Source: Hericium rajendrae
Lineage: Eukaryota; Basidiomycota; Agaricomycetes; Russulales; Hericiaceae
NCBI GenBank assembly: GCA_033439255.1
Contig: CM065879.1
Location: 1,592,501-1,656,500 of the forward strand
Length of the DNA stretch: 64,000 nucleotides
Reading direction: 5' to 3'
In this document: positions 46,777 through 59,340 of the stretch, piece after piece
Layout of the letters: the number at the start of each line of letters is the position of its first letter
Numbering within the stretch: position 1 is the stretch's first letter
Made by a program: the position numbers and the translations under genes
Notes under the pieces: generated by a model
Told to the model about the DNA's origin: nothing
The model's input: only the letters and a program-made list of their open reading frames with translations
The model's database searches: none

Positions 46777-47170
46777 GCTTGGCAAATCTGCCGTTATTTC
46801 GTTAGCGAGATAGACGGCGATACATGGGGAGGGGGGCAGGGAACTGGATGCATACCGTCCCTCACAGCAGCCAGATAAAAATGCCGCAAGAAAGAGGCAA
46901 TGTTGAGGTAGGATATCCTGGGAAGGATGTATGGAGGGAGGAGTGTGAATTTAAGGGCATGCGCGGTTGCATTTCCCGCGAACTATGGGCGTCTGATGCC
47001 CTTTAGCGAATCTGAATGGAGGTCAGTGCGTGCTTACGAATGGCAGATTTATGTAAAATCGAGACCCACATAAATACGTGTCCACCTCGCCCTACCTCTG
47101 TTCGCCAGCACGTCACCACCCCGTTCTGCTCGACCTTCTCTTCGACATCACCTTCCTTGTCTGCTTCGTC

Positions 47171-50094
47171 ATGGGTCGAAACGGTTGGGCGACCGGCGTA
47201 AAACTCCTGTGGCTCAACAATCGCATGCCGTTGTACGAGCAGAGCCGTTCCATCGAAGGGAAAGCCGCCCGCAAGGCCTGGTGGGAGCAGCTGCACGGTG
47301 ATTGGGCCGCTGACTTCCCTATCAGCGAACCAACTCCCCAGGAGCTGGCTGATGCGAACGGCGACGTCAACGTGGCACGGGCTGTCAAGCGTAGGAAGCA
47401 ACGCGACGTGAGTATCTTACCGTCCACGAGCTTCGTCTCTTCTAGTACTGACGCTTCTTGTGGTACTTGCAGCAGGTCTATAATTGGTTCCATAACCACT
47501 CTCGTGCGACGACTTCCGGAACTGGCGCTAGACAATCTATCGATCTGTCTAGCAAGGCGACGCGTCAGCTCCAGCCGCACGAGGCTTACATGAAGATGTA
47601 CTGGGTCCACAAGATCCGGGCCGAGCGCGATAGGCGCTGGAACTTACTCGTCCCCGTTCGCACGACCTTCCCTACCATCGCCTACAACAAGCAGGTCGCC
47701 AAGTCGATGTTCAGCGAGGAGACTCCTGAGGTCCGCGCTGCCGTCGAGCAGTTCCGCGAGCAGTATAGTCTTCCTCCGACGCTCGTCGACGATATCGACG
47801 AAACTCGGAAGGAGATGCTTCAAGCGTACGTGGTAACCGTTTTCAACGTGGCGACGTGCTGACACGTGTCTACAACATAGTGCCATCGACGCCTTGCCCT
47901 CCAGCCTACAAAATGCGCTGGATTCCATTGAGCGTCAGACTGGTTGGAAGGCAACCTTCCTCGTCGGCGGCCCCACACCTCGACTCAAGGGTCAAATCAC
48001 GGCTTACATGTGAGTGTCCCTTTGTCATTTCGTGGACTTTACTTACAAATGTGCAGTATACATAATGGCCGGACCATCACTAAGGATGAGGAATGGGACG
48101 TTGCGTTCCCCGCCTTTGCTGGATGCGTGCGGCAACTATGGGTTGAGTTCCTGGCCGACTGTTTCTGTAAGTTTGCTATTCTAAGTTGTCCCATATCGTC
48201 GATGGTATACTAATCTTACCCTTTCACCAGCCTCAGAAATGTGCAGTCAAGTTGCGTTATGCTCGGTAGATCTGGAAGGCCCAGACGGCCTGGGTACCGG
48301 TAGTCCTGAATCGCTCCGCAGCGACGTAACCGACACGTCGAGCGAGGTGGCGGGGACAACCAACAGCAGTCCTGTCGTCCTTGACAGTCCTCTGCCTTCA
48401 AGTCTGCCCAGCACCAGTCCTGTTGTCCTCGACAAACCTTTGGTTTCAAGTGTGCCTCCGACGCCTGTCCCGTCGCCGACAGGGGCGTCGGCTTCGGTTC
48501 CTGGCTCCCCTTCGTCAACGGCTTCTAACTTGTCTTCACCGGTTTACTCCCCGTCCATGTCTTTGCGATGCGACTCTTCGCCATCTCAACCCTCCCCGCA
48601 ATCCCCGGACCTGGTAGCAACGTCGACCGCTTCGCTTCCATCAGGCACTCCCCGCACTGCAGACACTCCCGTGGCGACAGCGCCCGAAGCTCTCTCGGAG
48701 CTGCTGCCGCCGCTGTCCGTATCGTCTTCTCTCGGCCCATTGACACCGCCTCAGCGGAGTTCCCTGCCTACGGCAACTGCTCTTTTCGCTGCAGTCCCTA
48801 CTACGACAATGCCTGTTTCTGCCTTTCGGGGCTCCATTTTCGATACCCCAGCAAGCATCTATTCTTCGGCACCGACGACCCCGGATTCTGTGGCATCTGC
48901 GGCGCATACTACCCATACGTCACCCACTACAACGACACACAGCTCTATGACACCACCGACACCGACCCCCCTGCCTGCCGGAGGTGGTGGAGTTCATCTG
49001 ATGGCTCAGTTGCTTCCGGACAAGAGGTTATTGGTCGCGCCGTTGAAAGAGGATGTGAAGTCACTAGCGCATCCTCAGTGGCTGAACGCCGCGATCGACT
49101 GGTTGTGGACCATCGACAAGACCTCGAAGTGGCGCATCCTCATCATGCTGTGGGCGGAACATGAGGCTACCTTGCGTTTTGCTGAGAATAAAGTATGTCC
49201 GTTCTTTTTTATGAAATTCATGATATGGGTCTAACAACTATACAACAGAGACTGCCGACTTGGGCTCGTCCGCCTCAAGTTTATTATTGGCAGAAGCGGG
49301 CGCGCAAGTTCGACTGCATTCCTGTCATCGACTCTATTGAGTCATACGGGTGTGCTGTGATCGGGTGGTATGAGAGCATGCAGCCCAACTTCCGGCGCGG
49401 CCCTGGATTCCATTTGTGGCGTGAGGGCGATGCCAGCGACTTCGACACTCTCAATGCTAGTGGCGTCAACGGCATTTTTATCCTGATCATGACCGTCGCA
49501 TGGTGGCTTTATTCCGTCAACAATCTCGATACCAGCACTGATGCAGAGCGCTGTACCATCCTGCACGCAGAGGTGATGGAGTTCGTTGAGGATATCTCCT
49601 GGATGTTCACTCAAATCCACCCCACTGCACCATTCACCATGCCCTCCACTCTGTTATCGGACCCTTCATCCCCATCAGTTATATCGTCGACTGCACCACT
49701 GCCTGTGCTGTCGTGCGCACCATCGCCTGCACCATCGGCTGTGGACGAGGCAGTGTCTCCTGCGTCTTCGACGCGCTCAAAGCGGCGTCGCGACACGGTG
49801 ACGTCGGTCAGGATGATGACGGGTGTGGCAGAGGAGGCAGCGGCTACGACGACGACGCCTGAGGGTTCGTCGAAGCGCCGTCGCAACGCGAAGGCCACGA
49901 CTGCAATGCCCGGCTCAATGACAACATCTCCTGCATCGTCAACGGGTTCGTCGCAGCACTCTCGTCAGTTGAGGACAACGACAGCGGCTGCCACCACGAC
50001 AAAGACATCCCCCGGGTCTTCGCTGAGCTCATCAAAGCGTGGTCGTCACGCGGTGGCAGCGACCACCAGCAGTGCATCGAAGCACCGCAGGTGA
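47171..50094 (+). CDS. KDZ2 cargo protein with WFxNH motif (878 aa)
   Basis: Six exons (47171-47407, 47473-47825, 47881-48009, 48057-48166, 48231-49192, 49249-50094) with GT-AG introns of 47-65 nt join to 878 aa. After a short N-terminal helical block comes a basic stretch and RDQVYNWFHNHSRATTSG, reminiscent of the recognition helix of a homeodomain. Then come LQPHEAYMKMYW, MFSEETPEVRAAVEQF, a block TGWKATFLVGGPTPRLKG, a long Ser/Pro/Thr-rich spacer, a conserved-looking globular part (WLNAAIDWLWTIDKTSKWR ... IGWYESMQPNFRRG) and a low-complexity basic tail. It is a relative of the 839-aa gene at 8807-11640. DNA binding is suggested, not shown. It diverges from the 45793-46776 gene. The T-rich region 50100-50590 is rich in TCGCTTTC words and holds no gene. 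Confidence 0.72.
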
Positions 50095-50605
50095 AGGCCT
50101 CGTCATTCCGTGTCCCTGTCGGCTGGCCATCCACCATCGCTGTTGTGCATCCCCCAGCCATGCCTTCATTGCATCCTCGTCGCCTTCGCTATGGTTGCCG
50201 TTGCTTCATGACATCTCGGACATATTTCGTGCGTATCTTTCTCCGTCGCTTTCGTTTCTTTGTCGCATTTCTTCGTCACATTGCTTGCTATTGCTTTCAT
50301 TTTTCTGTCGCTTTCCCTTTCTCGCTGCTGCTGCCCTTTTGTCGCTTTTGCTTTGTCGCTTTCCCGATTTTGTCGCTTTCGCTTTGTTGTCGATTTCATG
50401 CTATCCTTTTACTGTCGCTTTCGCATTATCGTGTCGTTATGCTCCATATGGCTATGTTTGGCTGTCATGCTTTTCGTTGTCCGGTTTCTTGCCTAGTTTA
50501 CATACCGTATTTTGTAGTTTTTCGTAGAATTTTGACCGAATACATGTGGGTCACGTTTCGGTCGGCGGCACGTGAGATTTCACGGGCCGACCGGGTAAGT
50601 GAGTG

Positions 50606-50759
50606 AGACAGGCTGTGAATCGAAACTGATAGCCTGTCAATCGAGAATTGACAGCCTGTGAAAAAGAAAGTAGACAGGCTGTCATTATATTCCTTGAGAT
50701 ATACACAATGGTCCTACGATAATCATCAGAGGTTTATGATAAAGTTAGGAACTAGTGGT
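50606..50759 (-). repeat. Right terminal inverted repeat of KDZ element 2
   Basis: Inverted counterpart of 33280-33436, with four GCCTGT/ACAGGC words, the TGTCAATCGAGAATTGACA hairpin, and TCATCAGAGGTTTATGAT near the outer end. Confidence 0.75.
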
Positions 50760-51121
50760 GGACTGAGACCATCGATATACGCGTAATCGGAGAGCGCGTG
50801 GAGATCGACGTTCTCGGGCCGCATGGACGAGAGGACTCGCATGGTGTTGCGCATGAACGAGGGGACGGGGACTAGTGCGGTCTCCTCGGACACGTTGGCC
50901 GTGCTCGCTCGAATGGCGTCGGCATGCTTCTACAAAGCACTGAATAGAAGCGGAGATGGTAGCCGAGGGTGACACACCAAACACTGGATGAAGCCATGCA
51001 CCCAGGCGACACGCATGCCCGGAGGCATCAACGGGGATGTTGCCCTTGCAGCAACAAGACCAAGACCGACCGAGTCACAAGCAGCGGAGTACGCTGCATT
51101 GAGGTCCGCAATGGAAGACAT
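50760..51121 (-). pseudogene. 5' half of family-1 gene split by KDZ element 2
   Basis: Exon 1 (51121-50978, 48 codons, MSSIADLNAAYSAACDSVGL) and the first 170 nt of exon 2 (50929-50760) are homologous to the first two exons of the gene at 23015-24569. The frame runs into the transposon terminus and stops at a TGA within the inverted repeat. The continuation lies at 33279-32595. A truncated protein ending in terminal-repeat codons could still be made. Confidence 0.7.
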
Positions 51122-51474
51122 GATAAAGCTAGGATGAGCGATGATTGAAAACAGAGACCGCAGGTTAATAGTGACTGAGGAAGGCAATGATGTGGGGGGA
51201 GGGAAGGAGACCGAGCGCGGACTTTGATGCTGCTTTGTTTGTCACATGTTGCGCGTTTCATCGTCACAAAAATGATGTCACATCATGCTGATGTAATCCG
51301 GTTCTGACCGTCCGGTCCTAGTCAAGTCGGTCCGGCCGGACCAGCCCGGTTACCTGGATCTTATGTCATCTAACCTTAACCTGACTCAAAACTGACTTTG
51401 TCTCAAACCCGAATCAAAGGGCAGGCATTCCGTGGCATGCGGCAACTCCCGGTCGGAGATGGAATGACTTTGCG
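51122..51474. promoter_or_regulatory. Intergenic region between third divergent pair
   Basis: 353 bp with several GTCCGG/CCGGAC words (51297-51350). Shared promoter function is inferred from layout only. Confidence 0.3.
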
Positions 51475-53155
51475 ATGCATGGTCTGTCGTCTGTGAGTGT
51501 TAGGGAGGCCCATCGTGCGGAATGTCCTTGTCCAATGCCCTGCCACACTACCGCTTCTCGCTCTTCCACAAGCGTAACGTTCAACTGGACGACTCTCCGG
51601 GCCACTGTTGAGAGTATGGAATATCGGATTGGAAGAGATCTTGACGACGTGGCAGATGCGGGGATGGTAGACAGGCCGTGGTGCCTCGCTCGCATTTGCA
51701 GTGACGCAGTAAGTGTCTATGCTATCTTCCAGCTACGTACACCCTGACGCGCATCGCAGGTCGTCATCGAAAAGGCGATTGCAGAAGTCAAGCGCCTCGA
51801 AGCTAGCACTCGGATTGACCGTCCCTCAGGTGGGAAATGCATCTTGGAGAGTTTCCCCCCTTTGCTCATCAAGGTTGCGGAGTGGTACAAGACTTGTTAT
51901 GGTGGAGGCAGTGGGGTGATGCTAGCACCTGATGGAACCATTGTAGAGTCACTCCTACGGGCAGTGGAGAGGTTCCGGATGTCGAGGGGAGGGATCAGAC
52001 CGACGACAATGTTGGAGGGAGGACAAGGTAATGACTTTGTTGTATGTTCCTTGTTCTGCACTGATTTCAGATTTAGGCCCTGCAGCTCCAGACAAGCGTC
52101 AGCATGGGGATAAGGAGGGCCTAATTGCAGTGGAGGATAAGCTGGGCAATGAGGATAATGGATCAACTCGCAAAGGTGTGTTGTCTCATAGTAATCTTGT
52201 ATTGCACATTAACAGCTGTTGTGTAGGAAGTCCGCAGGTCATCGGGAGTGGAGACGTGTTAATGCCGACAATGCCTATAGTACCGGCAAAGAGGCGGAAT
52301 TGTGAACCTGCACTCCAACGACCGCCGCCGCCCAGTGCGATCACTGGCAGAGCATTCCACGGGCCAATCGTCCAGAGTCGTTATCTCTGGGCTAGCAGTC
52401 CGAGCTCTCTGCTGCACGACAACATCGATCCGAAGACCGCCCCGGGAAAAGGTTAGTTCATGTATCATTTCCGTTGCATGATCTCATCGGTTTCAGATGT
52501 ACCTATGGTGTGGATCCAGGCCAAGGCCCAATCTTTAGTACAACTTCAGACGCGGACCGACAAAGACCGAACTGGTGCGGGTAGCCGAGCTTCTCAGGAG
52601 TGCCAGTCGGCACCTGGTCCATCTAGCGTAGGGACGACCACTCCGGAGCTCAGCCGGTACGAAAGAGGCAACGTCGCAGCTTCTTATGGCCAAACCGGCT
52701 TGGTTAACATGAATATGCTGCATGACATTGACCAGCACATCAAAGGGCTGCATAAGAATGTTGATCATGTGTCCATGCAATTGGAGAAAGGCCTTCAGCG
52801 GTATTCCCTAGCTGCAGAGCAGGGCAACGTCATCCTCAATCGCATAGCTTCTCTGGAGCAGAGTGTGACGGTGATGAGACAGGAGCTGAAGGAGGGTATG
52901 AAGGATTTGGAGGACAAGCTCGACGATGTCTCTCGACAGGTTGCCGACTTAGAGTGTGAAGTCCCTGGTTTGTCCGACGCTCTCTCGACTCTTCGGCAGG
53001 ACCATGATGACCTGTCTGAAGAGGTCCAACATCAGTTTGACACAGTCGCAGACCAATTCAGCTGGGTCAACACTCATATGCCCCTTCCTACTGACGAGTT
53101 TTCGACGGACTCAGAATTGGGAGAATCCTCTGATAGCAACGTTGGAGATAAGTAG
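51475..53155 (+). CDS. Coiled-coil protein paired with split family-1 gene (496 aa)
   Basis: Five exons (51475-51708, 51760-52027, 52071-52175, 52227-52451, 52497-53155) join in consistent phase to 496 aa; the start is uncertain. The N-terminal part contains a cysteine-rich patch (ECPCPMPC) and helical stretches (YRIGRDLDDVADAG). The middle is low complexity. The last exon is a long coiled coil (NRIASLEQSVTVMRQELKEG, LEDKLDDVSRQVADLECEV) with an acidic Ser-rich end. It is divergent from the family-1 gene at 50760-51121. No enzymatic motif is visible. Confidence 0.6.
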
Positions 53156-53199
53156 TTCATATCATTGATCTGTGCATTCTTTTTGTGTCTGTCCATGAG

Positions 53200-53480
53200 T
53201 CCGAATCTGCTGTATTCCAAATTTCTGTACCAGTCCGAATCTATTTTTTCATTCCCAGTCCGGAAATTTGTCAAGAGCTGAAGCATTGGAATTTGAATCC
53301 GGTACTCCAATAATCCGATGTTTCAGCCCTCTGGTAGTCCGGTAGTCCGGATTACCAGTAATCCAGTCATCCGGTGAACTAAGAGTCCGGTAAAGTGAGA
53401 ATCCGAGTCCGAATAATACAAGTCCGAATCCGAGTCCGAGTCCGAGTCCGAATGTCCATGCAGTGGTCCGAGACCGGGCT
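53200..53480. repeat. GTCCGG/GTCCGA-rich dispersed short repeats
   Basis: The hexamer GTCCGA or GTCCGG occurs more than a dozen times, including a near-perfect run of AGTCCG units near 53417-53447. Confidence 0.75.
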
Positions 53481-53519
53481 GGTGAATCCGGACAGGGACG
53501 AGGCCAGTTGAGCTGGGCC

Positions 53520-53720
53520 GTAGTTTGCGAGGCATTAAATATGGGTGACCGAGCTGCACCGTAGACTGCGGTACATATCTATGCAAGCCGACCCGTAACC
53601 TACGGTCTATTCTCAAATCCAGCTGGTTCGTGGCTTACGGACCAAAAACGGTGATTCCAGCTGGCTTTGACCAGCCCGTAACTTACGGCCTTAGGCCACT
53701 TTTGTCTGGCCCGTAGGTTG
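53520..53720. repeat. Series of short CGTAAC...TACGG-type palindromes
   Basis: Blocks such as CCGTAACCTACGG, CGTGGCTTACGG, CCGTAACTTACGG and CCGTAGGTTGCGG recur every 30-60 bp. No gene is seen between 53156 and 54174. Confidence 0.5.
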
Positions 53721-54174
53721 CGGCCAAAGTCACACCATTGACTGTCCTTGTTGGGCAAACACAGCTGCATGTCTGCTACAAGGCCTGCGAACAAAATGAA
53801 TTCTAGAGTTCTGAGTTTCCCATAGAATCAAAAGATTATTTCTGTATATGAGTAAATGGTATCTATGGAGTACAGTAAAATCAACTTCATCTCAATTTTC
53901 AGAGAACTGAGTGCCTCGCTGTGGCACTACTCACTCCGTCGTATGTTGACTTAGCACATGTGACGCTTGGCCTACACCTTTCGAAAAAAGTTGGCCGATA
54001 CATTTTTTCAAGTCTTAAGATACCATTTCAAAGGCCCGGCATTCTCGATATGATGTTACTTTTGCTTAGAATTAGACAGGCAAAAAGATGTCGAAGGAGC
54101 GCAGATCCCTGCAGCACGATTTTCTCACACTTGATGCAAGCGTGCGCTGCAGCGGCCGGACAGCGCCACTACTA

Positions 54175-54571
54175 CTGTACCATTTCGAACGGTTCACCAC
54201 CCCCATGTGACTGTGACCGGCCTGGCGAAAATTTTGATTCACCAGCTGTGGGGTGTGACCATGACAGACCGAAAAATTGGCCGGAAGGTGAATTTGGCCA
54301 GGCCGAACATATATATCTGAGCTGCTAATTAGCACATCTCGAAGGGTTCAATCATCTCAGTGAAGGCTATAATGCAGATAAGCTGCTAAATCTGCTGTCA
54401 AATATACCATCAAGCACCCAGTTGACACGAAGTTCAAAAATTGGCCAAGTGTCACACGTCAAACCATTTCGCCACCGGCCCTTGTGACGCGCAACATGGG
54501 TCAGATCTCAGATTTCGCCTCACCAGGGACCCCTGTGATGCGTGACTGGCGAACCGTTCGAAATGGTACAG
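54175..54571. mobile_element. 397-bp MITE with 24-bp TIRs and TA duplication
   Basis: The left end begins CTGTACCATTTCGAACGGTT and the right end is its reverse complement over 24 bp with one mismatch. TA flanks both sides (54173-54174, 54572-54573). There is no coding capacity. Size, ends and TA flanks fit a non-autonomous Tc1/mariner-like element. From 54572 to 55350 there are only low-complexity and locally duplicated sequences (for example TCGTTCTGTGCCTGC units near 55100-55170), without a gene. Confidence 0.7.
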
Positions 54572-55349
54572 TACATACCGTACTGTACTCTACTTAGCTG
54601 TTCTGCAACAGACTTTGCATCGACAGGATCCAACTATTCCCTTATTCTCTGATTCTGGTACTATCTGCAGGCACTCTCACTGGGCCTGAATGCCCGACCG
54701 CCTGATGATATTGCAAACTACTTAACTATGTACTGTGGGTCAGCGGACGATGGGGAACGGCAAGTCAGCAGGCAAGCATGAGGGCGATGCATGACGGCAC
54801 TCTCGCCTAGTTCTGCCTCTGCGCATCGCAGACAAGGCGGGCATCCGCGAGCCCTGCGCGTTGCGGAAATGCAACCATTACGAGGTCGGTTCACGGGGCA
54901 GCGGGGCGGCGATGCGTGATACGCGTGATACTGTCGGTTGCGTCGGGTCCGCAGCAGTCGATCGGGTGCATGGGGAGTTAAGACAGGCTGGGGGACGGGG
55001 AACGGGGCGTTAGCAGGCGAGCGCGTGCAAGCCACAGCGGCGAGAGCCACAGCGGCGAACGGACAGACAGACGAGCATCACGAGCATTCGCCTGGTTCTC
55101 GACTCGTTCTGTGCGTGCTTTTCTCGTTCTATGCCTGCTTTTCTCGTTCTGTGCCTGCGTTTCTCGTTCTGCGCGTCGCGGACAAGGGCGATCGTCGCGA
55201 GATAATAATATTGACAACGACAACGATCTTTGACTGCTGCATGTGTCCGGGGGACCGCCGAGGTGCCAGGGTCAGCCGACGCGGCATCTGCTTTGTTTGG
55301 AGCAGGCCGCTCTCGGATTCCATACGATCAGCGCTGATTCAGTGATTCG

Positions 55350-56480
55350 CCCTTGTTGCTCGTCAATCCTACCGAGCTGAGCCCCGGCAGGTCTCATGCC
55401 ACCTGCCCGCGTGGCTTTTCCCTCCCCGTCCTCATCGACATTCTTCGCCGCATGCCGCGCATGCAGATACTCGCAGCGGATGACATCTTGACGGAACCCG
55501 CGGATGCGTCATCACTGGAGGTATACCTTGCCCGGGTGCCCAAAGTGTCGCTGCCAGACCTGGTCTCCTTGACGATTCATAGCCTCTTTCTCCAGAACTA
55601 CCGCGGCCTACTGCGCCAACTGGAACTGAAGGATGCGTCAAGGCTCCGCCTCGATATGAGTAAATCCATCGACTCATTCGAAGCCCTGGACGAACCTCTT
55701 CTGCCCCGCTACATTGCCTGCGCAGACACAGAGTCCCCGCCCATAGGCGTCCTCAGCATCCAGAGCAACGCACGCCAGACCTTCACCCTTTCCGGATAAC
55801 GTACACCCATCGACACCCTCCGGCCGCGGTACAATGAAGCTTGCAAGGCGAAAGTCAAGCTCGGGTGCCCGTGCAGCACCGAGAGCATCCCGTCCTTTTG
55901 TGCGCAGCTGCCGATGTGCGTGATCGAGGCCATAATCCCGTCAACTGGAGGGCATTACTACAGTCTATGGATCAGCTCAAGCGCATCACTATGTTATTCG
56001 ATCACGAGTCCGAAGCCATTCTGAGTGCTTTGGCGCGACCAGCGAGCTATGAATCCGGGAAGTTGAATCTGCTCTGCCCCTAGCTGACGGCGTTGGGGTT
56101 CCCATGGACTTCAAAGTACTCCTCGCCACTGGAGACGTCCTCTACTATGTTCCTTCAAACGCTCGCGGACGCCTTAAAGACGTGTCTGAAGGATGGTTTT
56201 AAGCTACACAAAATCTTGTGGGTGAAGAGAACATCTTGTGTGGAGATGATTCGGGTCTGAAAGTGCTTCGGGGAGCGGTTGTACAGCTGTGTTTGGTCAG
56301 CAAGTGAATACCGGCCTGCGGGCCAGCAGATTGCTGGCCTGGCATCAGCGGGGACGATTTCCCTTGCTTTGCGCATTGTATATATTTCATTCATTGTGAT
56401 GGTAGCTGACTACTTACTGAGAGATAACGATGTGCTCTGCGAGCACAACTGCATCAGACAATCCGGAGGCAGGAAGGTGA
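55350..56480 (+). pseudogene. Truncated F-box/LRR-like copy
   Basis: Sequence from FSLPVLIDILRRMPRMQ onward is closely related to the genes at 60121 and 62260 but lacks about the first 160 codons. TAA at 55797 replaces the Trp after LSG; a deletion of about 35 bp near 55920 removes part of the conserved block; CAG to TAG occurs at 56081. Homology continues past the stop into the shared 3' flank (GAGAGATAACGATGTGCTCT near 56418). Confidence 0.8.
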
Positions 56481-56648
56481 TGGGCCGCGAGAGTCGTGAT
56501 CAAAGAAATCGACTCATCATCTCTCTCTCAAGGTCTGCCCGTGGGTGGATTTTCCCATCAAATGACGATGCAAATAAAGTCAATGGGTTCAAGGTGATCC
56601 TCTAGTACATTCTACATGCAGACTCTAACCATCCTATATAATATACAG

Positions 56649-57945
<1,297 letters not shown>

Positions 57946-58630
57946 GATGTAACGGAGAGTAGGGGAGTAAACGGGTAATTAGTGGGCGGATGTGCTGCTG
58001 ATGGAAAGCATCAAACTGCATCTTTTATACTGCGATGAGAAGACGGTTAGAAAGCAGGCAAACCGAGAACAGATTTTACGATAGATGACAGAGGTCGGTC
58101 GTTGAGCAGCGCAAGCATTGCAACATCGGGCTGTTTATAGAAAAAAAGATGAGTAATGCTTCCAAAATCGAGATCGTAATCCGTGTACGGAGAACCCATC
58201 GTCATGCATGAAGCAAGCCGGCAACGGGTCTCATCGCTGCCATCCAGGAACGCTGACAAGATCGTTCCGCCAGAATTGTCAGAAATGTTCCAGGTTCACT
58301 GGAGATTCACCCTACGCTGGTACAGCTGAGTACTTACTGTATAGAGCGTCGATAGAGGCTTTGTCAGTTATGAGCAGGAAAGAGATGACAAACGTCGAAG
58401 AAATCTCGAAAATCCGAGTTCACCGTCTGTGCCTTCACCGTCACTAAAAGCATTCTCCCCAGAGATTTGCGCATACATGATACAGTCAGCCAGCCAGGCT
58501 ATCGATCTCGGCCAAAATGCTCGGGTTAGCTTCTTCCCGGGTCATCGAAAAGCAGGTGAGAGTAAAATCGCGTAAAGCATTACTGCGGGTCGGTGTCGAA
58601 GTCGGTGAGAACTCGAAAACATCGAGCGCG

Positions 58631-59340
58631 CCGGAAGGAAGGAAGGAAGGAAGTATATTCCGCAGCGGTCCCAATAAGGAACATAGCGGCCCGCATGCCG
58701 AGCAGTCAGGCACAGACTACATACTGACATGCGTATCGTGTAACTACTCCGATCACTGCTCAGGGAGATAACATAACCAAAAATCAGTAAGTGAAAGACA
58801 GAAAAGAAAGGCCCGATGAAAAACCCATGCCCGGAAAACCTTCTGTAAGGAAAAAACCATGACTATGGGAAAACCGGGCCCACCCGATGAAAAACCCATA
58901 CAAGGAAAACCTCAGGTGAGGAGAAAACCACTGCAATGGGAAAACCAGGTGAAGGATATGCATCAACCCTGAGCAATGTCCATAGCAACACGCTTGTGAG
59001 CCAGCAGCTCACAACGAGACAAGGACCAACACACCGGGGGATGACCTGCACTGAGGGATGGACCATCAACAACCATGCAGTCAAGAGCTCTGTGACCTCC
59101 AATGAAGCCGCACATGACAGAGAGCAGTTGATATTGCAGGCGGGCAAGCATGCGATGGTCAGAGAGTGGCAGTCACGTTAGTGCGACGTGGGAAGCAGGT
59201 ATGAAAACCCGGAGGTATGGCCGGAAGAAGAAGACGGTGTGGATGGGACATTCTGCGTGACAGACAAGCTCAGTGCGGCCATGAAGGAACATCGCAGAGG
59301 GAGACTTGTCGAGAGTAGTGCTGCAGTATGCCAGCTGTAG
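58631..59340 (-). mobile_element. 5'-truncated LINE, TTCC-tailed family
   Basis: On the minus strand this repeats the 3' end of the LINE at 7090-8532: end of the coding region near 58960, an untranslated part with GGGTTTTTCATCGGG-like blocks, a GGACCGCTGCGGAATA motif, then a TTCC tail (plus strand GGAAGGAAGGAAGG at 58633-58652). Coding remnants extend to about 59340. From 59341 to 60045 no gene is seen. Confidence 0.7.

Larger units (their letters stand above)
33280..50759. mobile_element. KDZ element 2, about 17.5 kb, with nested Gypsy element
   Basis: The region is bounded by imperfect inverted repeats of about 155 bp and flanked by GGACTGAG at 33272-33279 and 50760-50767. Removing it and one GGACTGAG restores an exon of a family-1 gene, which supports these ends and an 8-bp target duplication as reported for Zisupton-type elements. 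Cargo in order: KDZ transposase (-), RNase H1 hybrid-binding-domain protein (-), 878-aa WFxNH protein (+). A 7-kb Gypsy retrotransposon later inserted between the first two. Without it the element is about 10.4 kb. Confidence 0.75.

Noticed and set aside
50166-50606. Phe/Cys/Leu-rich frames after the 878-aa gene
   Set aside because: They arise from TCGCTTTC-type repeats in the 3' region; no start context or homologue.
54718-55345. Possible genes in the Arg-rich frames near 55 kb
   Set aside because: Local direct duplication and TCGTTCTG units generate the frames; no splice-consistent or conserved product was found.
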